A DNA stretch of 64,000 bases from Microbulbifer litoralis (GTDB lineage Bacteria; Pseudomonadota; Gammaproteobacteria; Pseudomonadales; Cellvibrionaceae). The notes below the pieces were generated by a model. It did no database searches, was not told the DNA's origin, and was given only the letters and a program-made list of their open reading frames with translations. The translations under genes were made by a program, and so were the position numbers. This document shows positions 48,088 to 57,520 of this stretch, piece by piece. The stretch's first letter is position 1. The number at the start of each line of letters is the position of its first letter. The DNA lies in the NCBI RefSeq assembly GCF_023634065.1, contig NZ_JALKCV010000001.1:124001-188000 (forward strand). The letters are read 5' to 3'.

Positions 48088-48578
48088 GTATCTGTCTTTT
48101 CCCAGTCGGTAGGCGGCACAGGGGCCGCGGCAAGCAGGCGATAGTACCAGAAAATCAACGCCAAAACTATATTTGGCGGCATGGTCACTGCAGTTTATCG
48201 CCCCATATTCTCAGGATAGCTCAGCGCGAAGACTGCGGCGCCATATTGCTATCGCGATTTCCGTTGTTCAATCAGCGCAATTCTAAGGTGCGAAGTGGTT
48301 CCGACGCTGTTAAAAATTGTTAACCCGAACGATAGCTCGAGCCAATCGATGAAGCCCGGCTGATAAACCGGGTTTTGTAGCCGCCACCGGGGCAGCCCGG
48401 CCGGGGCCGGGTGACATGAGCGGTGTGCTGCCCCGGTACGGCGGCTTTCCGGCCTCTCCCCGAAAGAGACTACCTTCCGGGTGATGACCACTGCGGGGCC
48501 AATTCAATCGCCTGCAAGGCAGGCTCCCACAGAGTGCCGGCTGTCAGGCCGCATAGTCATGATCGAGTCCCGACCATA
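48088..48578. other. Long ftsZ-lpxC intergenic region
   Basis: 491 bp with no gene. It contains a strong inverted repeat (48380-48396 with 48427-48445) and a family C repeat (48511-48533). The lpxC promoter should lie within 48090-48330, which includes AT-rich stretches such as TTAAAAATTGTTAAC (48308-48322). Confidence 0.5.
48380..48445. repeat. Strong hairpin between ftsZ and lpxC
   Basis: Arms GCCGCCACCGGGGCAGC (48380-48396) and GCTGCCCCGGTACGGCGGC (48427-48445) pair almost fully. The loop contains its own GC palindrome (CCCGGCCGGGGCCGGG, about 48397-48412). There is no T tract on either side, so it is not a standard terminator. Confidence 0.75.
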
Positions 48579-49796
48579 CTAGTCCGCCTGGCGGCGCAGG
48601 AAGGCCGGAATATCCAGGTACTCCATATCCGCATCCGCCGGGTTCAACGCCGGCGCCTGGCGCTTGGGACGCTCGCTCTCCGCGCGCGCGCGGGTCTCGG
48701 CGGCCTCGCGGCCGGGCATCGCACCCTGATTGCCCATGGCGCTTTGACCTTCGCGGGGCTCGCGCAGTTCCTGGCGGCGGGTGTTGTCCACCACCTTGGT
48801 CGGGCGCGCGCTCTGCTGGGCGCCATCGCCCAGGCCGGCGGCAACCACGGTTACGCGCATCTCGTCGCCCAGCTTGTCGTCCACGGCGGTGCCGATTACC
48901 ACGGTGGCGTCGTCGGAGGCGATCTCCTGCACGATCTCACCCACTTCGGAGTACTCGCCCAGGGTCAGTTCCTGGCAACCGCCCTCCTCGCTGCCGGTGA
49001 TGATGTTCACCAGGATACCGCGGGCGCCCTGCAGGTTGACGTTGTCCAGCAGCGGGCTGCGCACGGCCTTCTCGGCGGCCTCGCGGGAGCGGTTCTCGCC
49101 CACGGCGGAACCGGAGCCCATCATCGCCATGCCCATCTCGGACATCACGGTGCGTACATCGGCGAAGTCCACGTTCATGATGCCCGGGCGGATCATCAGG
49201 TCGGCAATGCCCTGCACCGCGCCCAGCAGCACGTTGTCCGCTTCCTTATAGGCGGCCTTCATGGTGATCTTGTTGCCCAGCACCTCGAGCAGGCGGTCGT
49301 TGGGAATGGTGATCAGCGAGTCGACCTTGTCGCGCAGCTCGAGAATGCCCTCTTCCGCCACCTGCGAACGCTTGCGTCCCTCGATCTTGAACGGGCGGGT
49401 GACCACGGCCACGGTCAGGATACCCAGGTCCTTGGCCACTTCCGCCACGATGGGCGCGCCGCCGGTGCCGGTACCGCCGCCCATGCCGGCAGTGATAAAC
49501 ACCATATCGGCACCCTGCAGTACCTCGGCGATCCGCTCGCGGTCTTCCATCGCCGACTGGCGGCCCACATCCGGGTTGGCGCCGGCGCCGAGCCCGCGGG
49601 TAATGCTGTTACCCAGCTGCAGGATAGTGCGCGCCTCGATATCTTTCAGTGCCTGGGCGTCCGTATTGGCGCAGATGAAATCCACACCCTCCACTTCGCT
49701 GACGATCATATGCTTCACAGCATTGCCGCCACCGCCGCCGACACCGATCACTTTGATGACAGGCTTATCCTGTACGCTATCGACTAGTTCGAACAT
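48579..49796 (-). CDS. ftsZ: Cell division GTPase FtsZ
   Basis: 405 aa. Tubulin-like GTPase that forms the Z ring. G-box GGGTGTG at 106-112; N-terminal IKVIGVGGGGGNAVKHM; T7 loop NVDFADVRTVMSEMGMAMMG. A variable Arg/Glu/Pro-rich linker (about 320-385) leads to the C-terminal partner-binding peptide YLDIPAFLRRQAD. Downstream of ftsA with a 126-bp gap that contains a family A repeat and a hairpin. Confidence 0.98.
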   Translation of the reverse strand: MFELVDSVQDKPVIKVIGVGGGGGNAVKHMIVSEVEGVDFICANTDAQALKDIEARTILQLGNSITRGLGAGANPDVGRQSAMEDRERIAEVLQGADMVFITAGMGGGTGTGGAPIVAEVAKDLGILTVAVVTRPFKIEGRKRSQVAEEGILELRDKVDSLITIPNDRLLEVLGNKITMKAAYKEADNVLLGAVQGIADLMIRPGIMNVDFADVRTVMSEMGMAMMGSGSAVGENRSREAAEKAVRSPLLDNVNLQGARGILVNIITGSEEGGCQELTLGEYSEVGEIVQEIASDDATVVIGTAVDDKLGDEMRVTVVAAGLGDGAQQSARPTKVVDNTRRQELREPREGQSAMGNQGAMPGREAAETRARAESERPKRQAPALNPADADMEYLDIPAFLRRQAD

Positions 49797-49852
49797 CTCT
49801 GTTCCCCTTTTTTGCTCATGTCAAAAATTGTTGTTCGTTCCTGATCTTTCGC

Positions 49853-49911
49853 GATGGGCACATTGTGCTTTGCCCATCCTGCGCGGTCGCCTCCGCTACG
49901 GGAGCGACCGC
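49853..49911. repeat. Family A repeat and hairpin between ftsA and ftsZ
   Basis: Repeat A at 49853-49882 (GATGGGCACATTGTGCTTTG...), then an adjacent stem GCGGTCGC/GCGACCGC (49883-49911). Both would be present in the ftsA-ftsZ message. Confidence 0.7.
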
Positions 49912-49922
49912 TTTCCACATCT

Positions 49923-51161
49923 CTACAGATTCCCGCGGAACCAGTGCTTGACCTTGTCCCACCAGGGGTTGTCGTCCCGCTGCGGCCGCTGTTTCACGCC
50001 CCCGCCCACTTCTTCCTGGCGCATGGCGTACATCAACAGGCCCACGCCGGTGGAGTAAATCGGATTGCTGACAATATCGGTCAACCCGGCTACACCTTGA
50101 GGTACCGCCAGGCGCACCGGCATATGGAAAATTTCCTCGGCCAGTTCCACCGCGCCCTCCATTTTTGAAGAGCCGCCGGTCAGCACCACGCCCGCCGCAC
50201 ACAGGTCCTCGAAACCACTGCGGCGCAGTTCCGCCTGCACCAGCGTGAACAGTTCGTCGTAGCGCGGCTCCACCACCTCGGCCAGCGCCTGGCGCGACAG
50301 GTCCCGCGGTTCGCGGTCGCCGACGCTCGGCACCTTGATGGTTTCCCCCTCGCGGGCCAGTTTGGCCAGCGCGCAGGCGTATTTGATTTTCAGCTCCTCG
50401 GCGTGCGGCGTCGGTGTGCGCAGCGCCATGGCGATATCGTTGGTCACCTGGTCGCCGGCAATCGGTATCACGCCGGTGTGGCGGATGGAACCGCCGGTGA
50501 ACACGGCGATATCGGTGGTACCTCCGCCGATATCCACCATGCACACGCCCAGTTCCTTTTCGTCGTCGGTCAGTACCGCGTAACTGGAGGCCAGCTGTTC
50601 GAGAATCACGTCTTCGACTTCCAGGCCGCAGCGGCGGATACACTTTTCGATATTCTGTGCCGCATTCACCGCGCCGCTGACCAGGTGTACCTTGGCTTCC
50701 AGGCGCACGCCGGACATGCCCAGCGGTTCCTTGACGCCCTCCTGGTTGTCGATCAGGTATTCCTGCGGCAGCGTGTGCAGGATTTTCTGGTCCGCGGGAA
50801 TCGCCACCGCGCGCGCGGCATCGATTACCCGGTCCACATCCTGCTGCGTCACTTCGCGATCCTTGATCGCCACGATGCCGTGGGAATTCAGGCTGCGGAT
50901 ATGGCTGCCGGCAATACCGGCGTAGACCGAGTGAATCTCGCAGCCGGCCATCAGTTCCGCCTCTTCCACCGCGCGCTGGATCGACTGCACCGTGGACTCG
51001 ATATTCACGACCACACCGCGCTTCATGCCGGTGGAGCGGTGCGAGCCGATACCGACGACATTCAGTTCGCCATCGCCGTAGACCTCGCCGACAATCGCGA
51101 CCACTTTCGAAGTGCCGATATCCAGACCCACGATCATGCGGTGATCGGATGCTTGTGTCAT
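49923..51161 (-). CDS. ftsA: Cell division protein FtsA
   Basis: 412 aa from ATG 51161 (MTQASDHRMIVGLDIGTSKV); a longer frame to 51233 lacks similarity. Actin-like ATPase that tethers FtsZ to the membrane. Phosphate 1 GLDIGTSKV, the 1C domain, phosphate 2 VCMVDIGGGTTDIAVF, and the adenosine motif GVVLTGGSSKMEG are all present. The C-terminal amphipathic membrane helix is WWDKVKHWFRGNL. Between ftsQ and ftsZ. Confidence 0.97.
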   Translation of the reverse strand: MTQASDHRMIVGLDIGTSKVVAIVGEVYGDGELNVVGIGSHRSTGMKRGVVVNIESTVQSIQRAVEEAELMAGCEIHSVYAGIAGSHIRSLNSHGIVAIKDREVTQQDVDRVIDAARAVAIPADQKILHTLPQEYLIDNQEGVKEPLGMSGVRLEAKVHLVSGAVNAAQNIEKCIRRCGLEVEDVILEQLASSYAVLTDDEKELGVCMVDIGGGTTDIAVFTGGSIRHTGVIPIAGDQVTNDIAMALRTPTPHAEELKIKYACALAKLAREGETIKVPSVGDREPRDLSRQALAEVVEPRYDELFTLVQAELRRSGFEDLCAAGVVLTGGSSKMEGAVELAEEIFHMPVRLAVPQGVAGLTDIVSNPIYSTGVGLLMYAMRQEEVGGGVKQRPQRDDNPWWDKVKHWFRGNL

Positions 51162-51287
51162 TTTTGTACCAACCTCGCTGAACTGTACTCCGGACCGCAT
51201 TCCCAATAACGGGCCAGGGCGCAGCGTTAGCATTTATATTCTGTTGTCCCTGCGGGTACGCTGTGCGACCCCCGCAATTCACTTCAT

Positions 51288-52094
51288 CTACTTTTTATCG
51301 TCCTTCCACTGCACCGCCACCGCATTGCTGTAGCGGGCATCCACCCGCGCCACCTTGTCCAGGTGTTGCGACAGAACACCGCGGCTCAGGCTGAGGAAGC
51401 GATTCACCCGCTCCAGCAGTTCATCGTGCCCCAGGTGCAGTTCCACCCCGGATACCAGCTCCAGCCGCCATCCGGCCAGGTCGTCAAAGGACAACCTCTT
51501 CACTTCCATATCCCGCGTGGTCAGCAACCCCGCGAGTGCCTGGTACTGTGCGACGATGCGCTCGACCAGCTCCTCGTCCCCCGCCAGCTCCGGCAGGCGG
51601 CCGGTTTCCATATGCGCCGGCCGCGGCAGCAGTTCGCCGCTCGCCACCAGCAGTTTGTCCTCGCCCCAGGCCGCCAGCGGCCGGGCTTCCTCCACCGCCA
51701 CTTCCACCCCTCGCGGCCAGCGCCGGCTGATCGAGGCGCCGGTGATCCAGGGGCTTTCCAGCAGCGCCGCGCGCATTGCACTGATATCCGCGCCGAAAAA
51801 ACCGCCGCTCAAATGCGGCAGCAATATCTCTTCTACCTGCCGCTGGGTCACCGCGTGAAACGGCCCCTTGACCCGCACCTGCTCCAGCGCATCGACCCGG
51901 CTCAGTTCCTCCACCGGTGCCCGCTGCCAGAGCCAGAGGCCGCCGTAACTGGCACCGGCCAGCGTGGCCACGGCCAGAACCACAATCAGCAGCGGGCGCC
52001 AGTTGCGGCCTTCGCCCTCGATGCCGTCCGCAATCGGGCGCGCACCGCGAGCCGGCTTTTTCTTTTTTTGATGGGCACGCTGCGCTTTGCCCAT
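51288..52094 (-). CDS. ftsQ: Cell division protein FtsQ
   Basis: 268 aa from ATG 52094, with AGGGA about 9 nt upstream; ATGs at 52103 and 52151 are in frame. A basic N-terminal tail (MGKAQRAHQKKKKPARGARP) is followed by one transmembrane helix (about 33-55, LLIVVLAVATLAGASYGGLW). Next come a POTRA domain (VDALEQVRVKGPFHAVTQRQ...) and an FtsQ beta domain (SPWITGASISRRWPRGVEVA). It links early and late divisome proteins. The first ten codons and the start codon lie in a family A dispersed repeat (52070-52100), so the repeat supplies the N-terminus. No ddl gene precedes it. Confidence 0.92.
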   Translation of the reverse strand: MGKAQRAHQKKKKPARGARPIADGIEGEGRNWRPLLIVVLAVATLAGASYGGLWLWQRAPVEELSRVDALEQVRVKGPFHAVTQRQVEEILLPHLSGGFFGADISAMRAALLESPWITGASISRRWPRGVEVAVEEARPLAAWGEDKLLVASGELLPRPAHMETGRLPELAGDEELVERIVAQYQALAGLLTTRDMEVKRLSFDDLAGWRLELVSGVELHLGHDELLERVNRFLSLSRGVLSQHLDKVARVDARYSNAVAVQWKDDKK

Positions 52095-52177
52095 CCTACG
52101 CATTCCCTGTAGGAGCCTGCCTGCAGGTGAACGGCTGCGGAGGCCCGTCAATATTCTCCTGCAGGCAGATTCCTACA
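52070..52177. repeat. Repeats at the murC-ftsQ junction
   Basis: Family A copy 52070-52100, overlapping the ftsQ start. An inverted pair of family C copies, TGTAGGAGCCTGCCTGCAGG (52108-52127) and CCTGCAGGCAGATTCCTACA (52158-52177), could form a 20-bp stem with a 30-nt loop. They occupy the place where ddl is normally found. Confidence 0.8.
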
Positions 52178-52202
52178 GAGGCTGGTAGCCGGTCATTCCG
52201 CA

Positions 52203-53657
52203 TCAGCCCCTCTCCCCCAACCGCCACTTGGCCAGTTGCTGGGACAGGGCACCGACATTGCCCGCGCCCTGGGTCAATACGATATCGCCCGGCTCCAGCA
52301 GGTCTGCCAGCACCGGCGGTACCTGTTCGATGGTCTCGACAAAAATCGGGTCCACCAGGCCGCGGTTGCGCAGGCTGCGCGCCAGGGTGCGACCGTCGGC
52401 GCCGGGGATCGGCTGCTCACCGGCGCTGTAAACGTCCAGCAGGATCAACTTGTCCACCCGCGACAGCACATCGACGAAATCGTCGAACAGGTCGCGTGTG
52501 CGGGTGTAGCGGTGCGGCTGGTAGATCATCACCAGCCGGCGATCCGGCCAGCCGTCGCGCACCGTCTGGATGGTGGCGCCCACTTCGCGCGGGTGGTGGC
52601 CGTAATCGTCCACCAGCATTACTTTCTCTGCGCCGGGTTCGTCGGTTACCGCGTAGTCGCCGTAGATCTGGAAGCGGCGGCCGACGCCCTGGAAACCCTT
52701 CAGGCCCTCGCGGATGGCCTCGTCGCTGACGCCCTCTTCGGTGGCCACCGCTATCGCCGCGGTCGCGTTCAGCACATTGTGGATGCCCGGGGTATTGACA
52801 CAGACTTCCAGCGGTTTCCCGTCCGGACGCTGCACCTTGAAATGACTGCGCAGCGGCTCCTGTTGTACCTCGACAATGCGGAAATCGTTGCCCTCGTCGA
52901 ACCCGTAGGTGGAGACCGGGCGCGAGAATTGCGGCATCACCTCGCGAATATGCTCGTCATCGCCACAGACTACCGCCAGGCCGTAGAACGGCAGGTTGTG
53001 CACGAAGTCGACGAAGATCTGTTTGACCTTCTCGAAATCACCGCCATAGGTTTCCATATGGTCTGCATCGATGTTGGTGATTACCGTTACCATCGGCTGC
53101 AGGTGGATAAACGACGCATCGCTCTCGTCCGCCTCGGCGATCAGGTAGCGGCTCTCGCCCAGTGCAGCGTTGGCACCGGCGGCGTTGACCAGACCGCCGA
53201 TCACAAAGGTCGGATCCTTTTTATCGGCGGCAAAGATCGACGCGATCAGGCTGGTGGTGGTGGTCTTGCCGTGGGTACCCGCCACGGCGATGCCGTAGCG
53301 GTAGCGCATCAGTTCACCCAGCATCTCGGCACGGCGCACAATGGGAATGCGGTTGTCCCGCGCCGCCACCAGTTCCGGGTTGTCGCCGTGCACCGCGGAC
53401 GAGTTCACCACCACATCCACATTGCGCACATTGTCCGCGCCGTGGCCGATCTGGACCCTGACGCCGAGCTCCCGCAGACGCTCGGTGACCGGGGACTCCT
53501 TGAGATCGGAGCCGGAAACCTCGTAGCCCTGGTTCTGCAGCACCTCGGCGATACCACTCATACCCGCGCCGCCAATACCGATAAAGTGAATGCGGCGGAT
53601 GCGGCGCATGGTGGGCACGCCGTAACGGTTGTTTTCTATCGTGTGCTCTGTGGACAT
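52203..53657 (-). CDS. murC: UDP-N-acetylmuramate-L-alanine ligase
   Basis: 484 aa. Adds L-Ala to UDP-MurNAc. N-terminal [14 protein letters not shown]ossmann motif, ATP loop [17 protein letters not shown], then the central [16 protein letters not shown] and C-terminal [15 protein letters not shown] that are diagnostic for MurC. A second ATG at 53609 (MRRIRRIHF) could also serve as start. Between murG (12-nt gap) and ftsQ. Confidence 0.97.
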   Translation of the reverse strand: MSTEHTIENNRYGVPTMRRIRRIHFIGIGGAGMSGIAEVLQNQGYEVSGSDLKESPVTERLRELGVRVQIGHGADNVRNVDVVVNSSAVHGDNPELVAARDNRIPIVRRAEMLGELMRYRYGIAVAGTHGKTTTTSLIASIFAADKKDPTFVIGGLVNAAGANAALGESRYLIAEADESDASFIHLQPMVTVITNIDADHMETYGGDFEKVKQIFVDFVHNLPFYGLAVVCGDDEHIREVMPQFSRPVSTYGFDEGNDFRIVEVQQEPLRSHFKVQRPDGKPLEVCVNTPGIHNVLNATAAIAVATEEGVSDEAIREGLKGFQGVGRRFQIYGDYAVTDEPGAEKVMLVDDYGHHPREVGATIQTVRDGWPDRRLVMIYQPHRYTRTRDLFDDFVDVLSRVDKLILLDVYSAGEQPIPGADGRTLARSLRNRGLVDPIFVETIEQVPPVLADLLEPGDIVLTQGAGNVGALSQQLAKWRLGERG

Positions 53658-53668
53658 AACCCTCTACC

Positions 53669-54796
53669 TCAGTGCCCCTTAGCCGGCGCCGCGGGCGCTG
53701 CTGTCTCTTCGGCGCAGGCGGCCAACACCCGCTGTGTCGCATCGGTCACCGCCGCGCGGCGCGCGGCCGTGGCCATTGCCTGTAATTTTTCCGGTTGCGC
53801 GAACAGGTCGGTCAACTGTTCCGCCAGCTGCTGTGCGGTCAGCGACTCCTGCTGCAGCACGATGCCGCCGCCGGCTTTCTGCAACCATTCGCCGTTCTTG
53901 GTCTGATGGTCGTCGATCGCAAACGGGAAGGGCACCATGATGGCGCCGACACCGGCGGCGGCAATTTCCGACACTGTCAGCGCACCGGCGCGACAGATAA
54001 TCAGGTCCGCGTTGCAATAGGCCGCGGCCATATCGGCGATAAATGGCACCACTTCCGCTTCGACGCCCGCCTGCTCGTAGGCGCCGCGCGCAATATCCAG
54101 GTGGCGCTTGCCGGCCTGGTGCACGACGCTCGGCCGCAGCTCCTCCGGCAACAGCGCGATGGCCTGGGGCACCAGTTCATTGATTGCCACCGCCCCCAGG
54201 CTGCCACCCAGTATCAGCAGGCGCAGCGGCCGCTGTTGTGCCACCCTCGATTCCGGTTCCGGCAACTGCGCGATTTCGTCGCGTACCGGGTTACCCACCT
54301 GCTGGCCACCGGGCAAACCGCTCGGGAAAGCTTCCAGCACCCGGTTGGCGATGCGCGCCAGCAACCGGTTGGTGGTGCCGGCCACCGCATTCTGTTCGTG
54401 GATGATCAGCGGAATACCGCCAATCCGCGCGGCGACGCCACCGGGACCGGTGGCAAAACCACCAAAACCCAGCACCGCATCCGGCGCCACCGATTTGACC
54501 ACCGCGCGCGCCTGACCGACGGCGCGGGCAATCTGCAGCGGGGCCTTCAGCAGCGCCAACTTGCCCCTGCCCCGCACCCCCTCGACAGTGATGAAGTGCA
54601 GCGGAATATCCGCTTCCGGAATCAGCTGTGATTCGATACCGCGCCGGGTACCCAGCCACTCGACCGACGCGCCCTGCGCCTGCAGAGCGCGCGCCACGGC
54701 CAGCGCCGGAAATACGTGACCGCCGGTCCCGCCGGCCATCACCAGGAACTTCTTGCCGGAGAAATCCGCAGGCTGCGGCGCGTTCTGTTCAACCAT
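53669..54796 (-). CDS. murG: MurG N-acetylglucosaminyltransferase (lipid II synthesis)
   Basis: 375 aa GT28 glycosyltransferase on the inner face of the membrane. Adds GlcNAc to lipid I. N-terminal GGTGGHVFPALAVARAL glycine-rich loop, a second loop GFGGFATGPGG, IHEQNAVAGTTNRLLA, and the UDP-binding ICRAGALTVSEIAAAGVGAI. The start codon overlaps the ftsW stop by one base. An Ala/Pro tail ends the protein. Confidence 0.97.
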   Translation of the reverse strand: MVEQNAPQPADFSGKKFLVMAGGTGGHVFPALAVARALQAQGASVEWLGTRRGIESQLIPEADIPLHFITVEGVRGRGKLALLKAPLQIARAVGQARAVVKSVAPDAVLGFGGFATGPGGVAARIGGIPLIIHEQNAVAGTTNRLLARIANRVLEAFPSGLPGGQQVGNPVRDEIAQLPEPESRVAQQRPLRLLILGGSLGAVAINELVPQAIALLPEELRPSVVHQAGKRHLDIARGAYEQAGVEAEVVPFIADMAAAYCNADLIICRAGALTVSEIAAAGVGAIMVPFPFAIDDHQTKNGEWLQKAGGGIVLQQESLTAQQLAEQLTDLFAQPEKLQAMATAARRAAVTDATQRVLAACAEETAAPAAPAKGH

Positions 54797-56022
54797 CAGG
54801 CCGCCTCCCCTTTAACGTTTCTGTCCCCGAGTTGCAGCGGGTTGAAAATTGGCAACTGGCGAATGGTGCCGCCACTTTCTTTCTCATCATCTGTCTCGAG
54901 CCGCAACTCGGCCTGCAGCCGCAGCGCCAGCGCAAACAGTGCACAACAGATCACCAGGCTGCTGCCACCGGAGCTGACAAACGGCAGCGTCAGTCCCTTG
55001 GTGGGCAGCAGGCCGGAAGCCACGCCCATATTGACGAACGCCTGTCCGGACAGCAGCACCGCGATGCCGAACGCCAGCAGCGCGGCAAAGAATTTTTGCT
55101 GTGCCAGCGCCTCGCGCACCAGCCGCAGCAGCGACCAGGTCAGGGCCGCGAACAGCCCGATCACCACCAGCCCGCCGGCCATGCCCCACTCCTCGGAGAG
55201 GATGGCGAAAATAAAATCCGTGTGCGCCTCCGGCAGGTAAAACAGTTTCTGCACACTGTTGCCGAGGCCGACCCCGAACCATTCCCCGCGACCGAAGGCA
55301 ATCAGCGACTGGGTCAACTGGTAACCGCCGGCGAATTGGTCGCGCCACGGATCCAGGAAGGTCGTCAACCGCTGCAGCCGGTAGGGGCTCATCAGTGCCA
55401 GCAACGCCAGCGCGCTGGCCGCCAGTGCCACCAGCAAGAAAGTGTGCGGCAGGCGCGCGCCGGCCAGGAACACCATCGCCAGCACCGTGCCGGAAATCAC
55501 CACCACCGAACCGAAGTCCGGTTGCGCCAGCAGCATCAGTGCCACGACGCCGAGGATCACCACCGGCACCATAAAGCTGCTCCAGTGGCGCAGCTGTTGG
55601 TTGCGGCGGGTCAGGAAGCTGGCAAAAAATACCAGCAGGCAGAACTTCGCCACTTCCGCCGGCTGCACGGTAAAGCCGCCGAAGGCCAGCCAGCGGCGGC
55701 TGCCGTTCACTTCGCGGCCGATGCCCGGCACCAGTACCGCCAGCAGCAACAGGCAGGCAAACACCAGCAGCGGCCAGGACAGTTTGGACCAGGCCGACAG
55801 CGGCACCTGGCTCACCACCAGCGCCGCCGCGGCGCCAACCGCCAGGAAAAGCAGGTGGCGCTTGAGGAAATACCAGGGGTCGCCGTAAATATCCGCCGCG
55901 AAGGCGATGGAGGCAGAGGCGACCATCACCACGCCGATACTGACCAGGGCCAGCACGCAGAACGGCAGCAGCCAATCGACGTTCTTTTCCAACTGCAGCT
56001 TTTCCGCCTGTGCCGGATTCAC
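54796..56022 (-). CDS. ftsW: SEDS glycosyltransferase FtsW
   Basis: 408 aa with about ten transmembrane helices. Polymerises septal glycan with FtsI. Family features include WLLPFCVLALVSIGVVMVAS near the start, GSRRWLAFGGFTVQPAEVAK, AQPDFGSVVVI (the Asp essential in SEDS proteins), LGNSVQKLFYLPEAHTDFIF and MGVASGLLPTKGLTLPFVSSGGSS. Overlaps murD by 4 nt and murG by 1. Confidence 0.97.
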   Translation of the reverse strand: MNPAQAEKLQLEKNVDWLLPFCVLALVSIGVVMVASASIAFAADIYGDPWYFLKRHLLFLAVGAAAALVVSQVPLSAWSKLSWPLLVFACLLLLAVLVPGIGREVNGSRRWLAFGGFTVQPAEVAKFCLLVFFASFLTRRNQQLRHWSSFMVPVVILGVVALMLLAQPDFGSVVVISGTVLAMVFLAGARLPHTFLLVALAASALALLALMSPYRLQRLTTFLDPWRDQFAGGYQLTQSLIAFGRGEWFGVGLGNSVQKLFYLPEAHTDFIFAILSEEWGMAGGLVVIGLFAALTWSLLRLVREALAQQKFFAALLAFGIAVLLSGQAFVNMGVASGLLPTKGLTLPFVSSGGSSLVICCALFALALRLQAELRLETDDEKESGGTIRQLPIFNPLQLGDRNVKGEAA

Positions 56023-57407
56023 GCGGCGCCTCCTGCGGGCTGCGACGCCCCGGCCAGTTCGCGGACGGCGCGGCGGAAGTCGTCGCCGCGGGCCTCGAAA
56101 TTGCGGTACATGTCAAAGCTGGCGCAGGCCGGTGACAGCAGCACATAGTCGCCACTCTGTGCCAGTGCGCGCGCGCTGGCCACGGCCTCGTCCATGGAGG
56201 CCGCGGACTCGATTTCGGTTTTGCCGGCAAACACCTGCGCGATTTTTTCGCCGTCGACACCGATGGCAACCAGTGCCCGCAGCGCACCCGCGGATTCGGC
56301 CAGTGGGGCGAAATCCGCACCCTTGCCGTCGCCGCCGGCGATCAGCACGATTTTCTGCGTCCCGGTGGCCAGGCCTTCCAGCGCCGCGCGGGTGGCACCC
56401 ACATTGGTCCCCTTGGAGTCGTTCACATAGGTGACGCCGTCCAGGTCCGCGACCCGCTCGCAGCGGTGCGCCAGGCCGTTGAAGCGGCGCAATACCGACA
56501 GCATCGCCGCCATCGGCAGTTCCGCGGCATTGCCCAATGCCAGGGCCGCCAGTGCATTGGCCACATTGTGGCTGCCCACCATTGCCAGCTCTGCCTGCGG
56601 CAGCAGTTTCTCGAAGCCCTGTGCCAGCCAGGTTTCCCCGTCGACCTCGCGCAGGCCGAACTGTCGCAGGTCCGGCTGGTCCAGGCCAAAGCTCCACTCG
56701 CGGCTGTGTTTCGACAGGGGCCCGCGTGTCAGCGGATCCGCGCGGTTGACCACCAGCTGTTGCGCATTGCGGTAGATACGCTGCTTGGCGCGATGGTAGT
56801 CGACCATGCTGTCGTAGCGATCCATATGGTCCGCACTCAGGTTCAGGATGGTGGCCACGGTCGGTGCCAGCGTGCTCGTGGTTTCCAGCTGGAAGCTGGA
56901 CAGTTCCAGCACGAACAGCGCCGGCAGCGGCTGCGCCAGCAGATCCAGCACCGGCACACCTATATTGCCGCCCACGGCGACAGTGACGCCGGCCTCTTCC
57001 GCCATCTGCCCCACCAGCGTGGTCACGGTGCTCTTGCCGTTGGAGCCGGTGATGGCGACAAGCTGCGGCGGCTGCTCCAGCTTTTCCAGCTCGCGCGCGA
57101 ACAACTCGATATCGCCGACAATCGGGATACCGGCTGCGGCCGCCTGTTGCAGCGCCGGTTCGGCCAGCGCGACCCCCGGGCTGGCGACGATCTCGGTGGC
57201 GGCAAGCAGGGTATCCGCATTCAGTGGGCCGGTTTCCACCGGCACCCGCGGGAACTCCCGGCGGAACTTATCCAGCCCCGGCGGCTCGGCGCGGCTGTCC
57301 GCAACCAGCGGCGAAAAACCGGCGCGCAGCAGGTAGCGCACAACCGATTGCCCGGTTGCGCCCATGCCGATTACCACTTTTTTCTCCGAGGTCGCGATCA
57401 GTGTCAT
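56019..57407 (-). CDS. murD: UDP-MurNAc-L-alanine-D-glutamate ligase
   Basis: 462 aa. Adds D-Glu. N-terminal VVIGMGATGQSVVRYLLRAG, ATP loop AITGSNGKSTVTTLVG, NLSADHMDRYDSMVDY in the middle domain, and YVNDSKGTNVGATRAALEGL plus LIAGGDGKGADF in the C-terminal domain. The start follows mraY by 113 bp, which include a family A repeat (57454-57483). Confidence 0.97.
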   Translation of the reverse strand: MTLIATSEKKVVIGMGATGQSVVRYLLRAGFSPLVADSRAEPPGLDKFRREFPRVPVETGPLNADTLLAATEIVASPGVALAEPALQQAAAAGIPIVGDIELFARELEKLEQPPQLVAITGSNGKSTVTTLVGQMAEEAGVTVAVGGNIGVPVLDLLAQPLPALFVLELSSFQLETTSTLAPTVATILNLSADHMDRYDSMVDYHRAKQRIYRNAQQLVVNRADPLTRGPLSKHSREWSFGLDQPDLRQFGLREVDGETWLAQGFEKLLPQAELAMVGSHNVANALAALALGNAAELPMAAMLSVLRRFNGLAHRCERVADLDGVTYVNDSKGTNVGATRAALEGLATGTQKIVLIAGGDGKGADFAPLAESAGALRALVAIGVDGEKIAQVFAGKTEIESAASMDEAVASARALAQSGDYVLLSPACASFDMYRNFEARGDDFRRAVRELAGASQPAGGAA

Positions 57408-57453
57408 TCGTTTATCGGCCCGAAAATTGTCTTTTCATTTGTTCGTCGGTCTT

Positions 57454-57483
57454 GATGGGCAGGCTTCGCTTTGCCCATGCTAC
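57454..57483. repeat. Dispersed repeat, family A
   Basis: GATGGGCAGGCTTCGCTTTG then CCCATGCTACG, between mraY and murD. This is the most diverged family A copy in the window. Confidence 0.65.
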
Positions 57484-57520
57484 GTCTATCGTCTTGCTTC
57501 TATAGCGTTTCGTTTAACTC

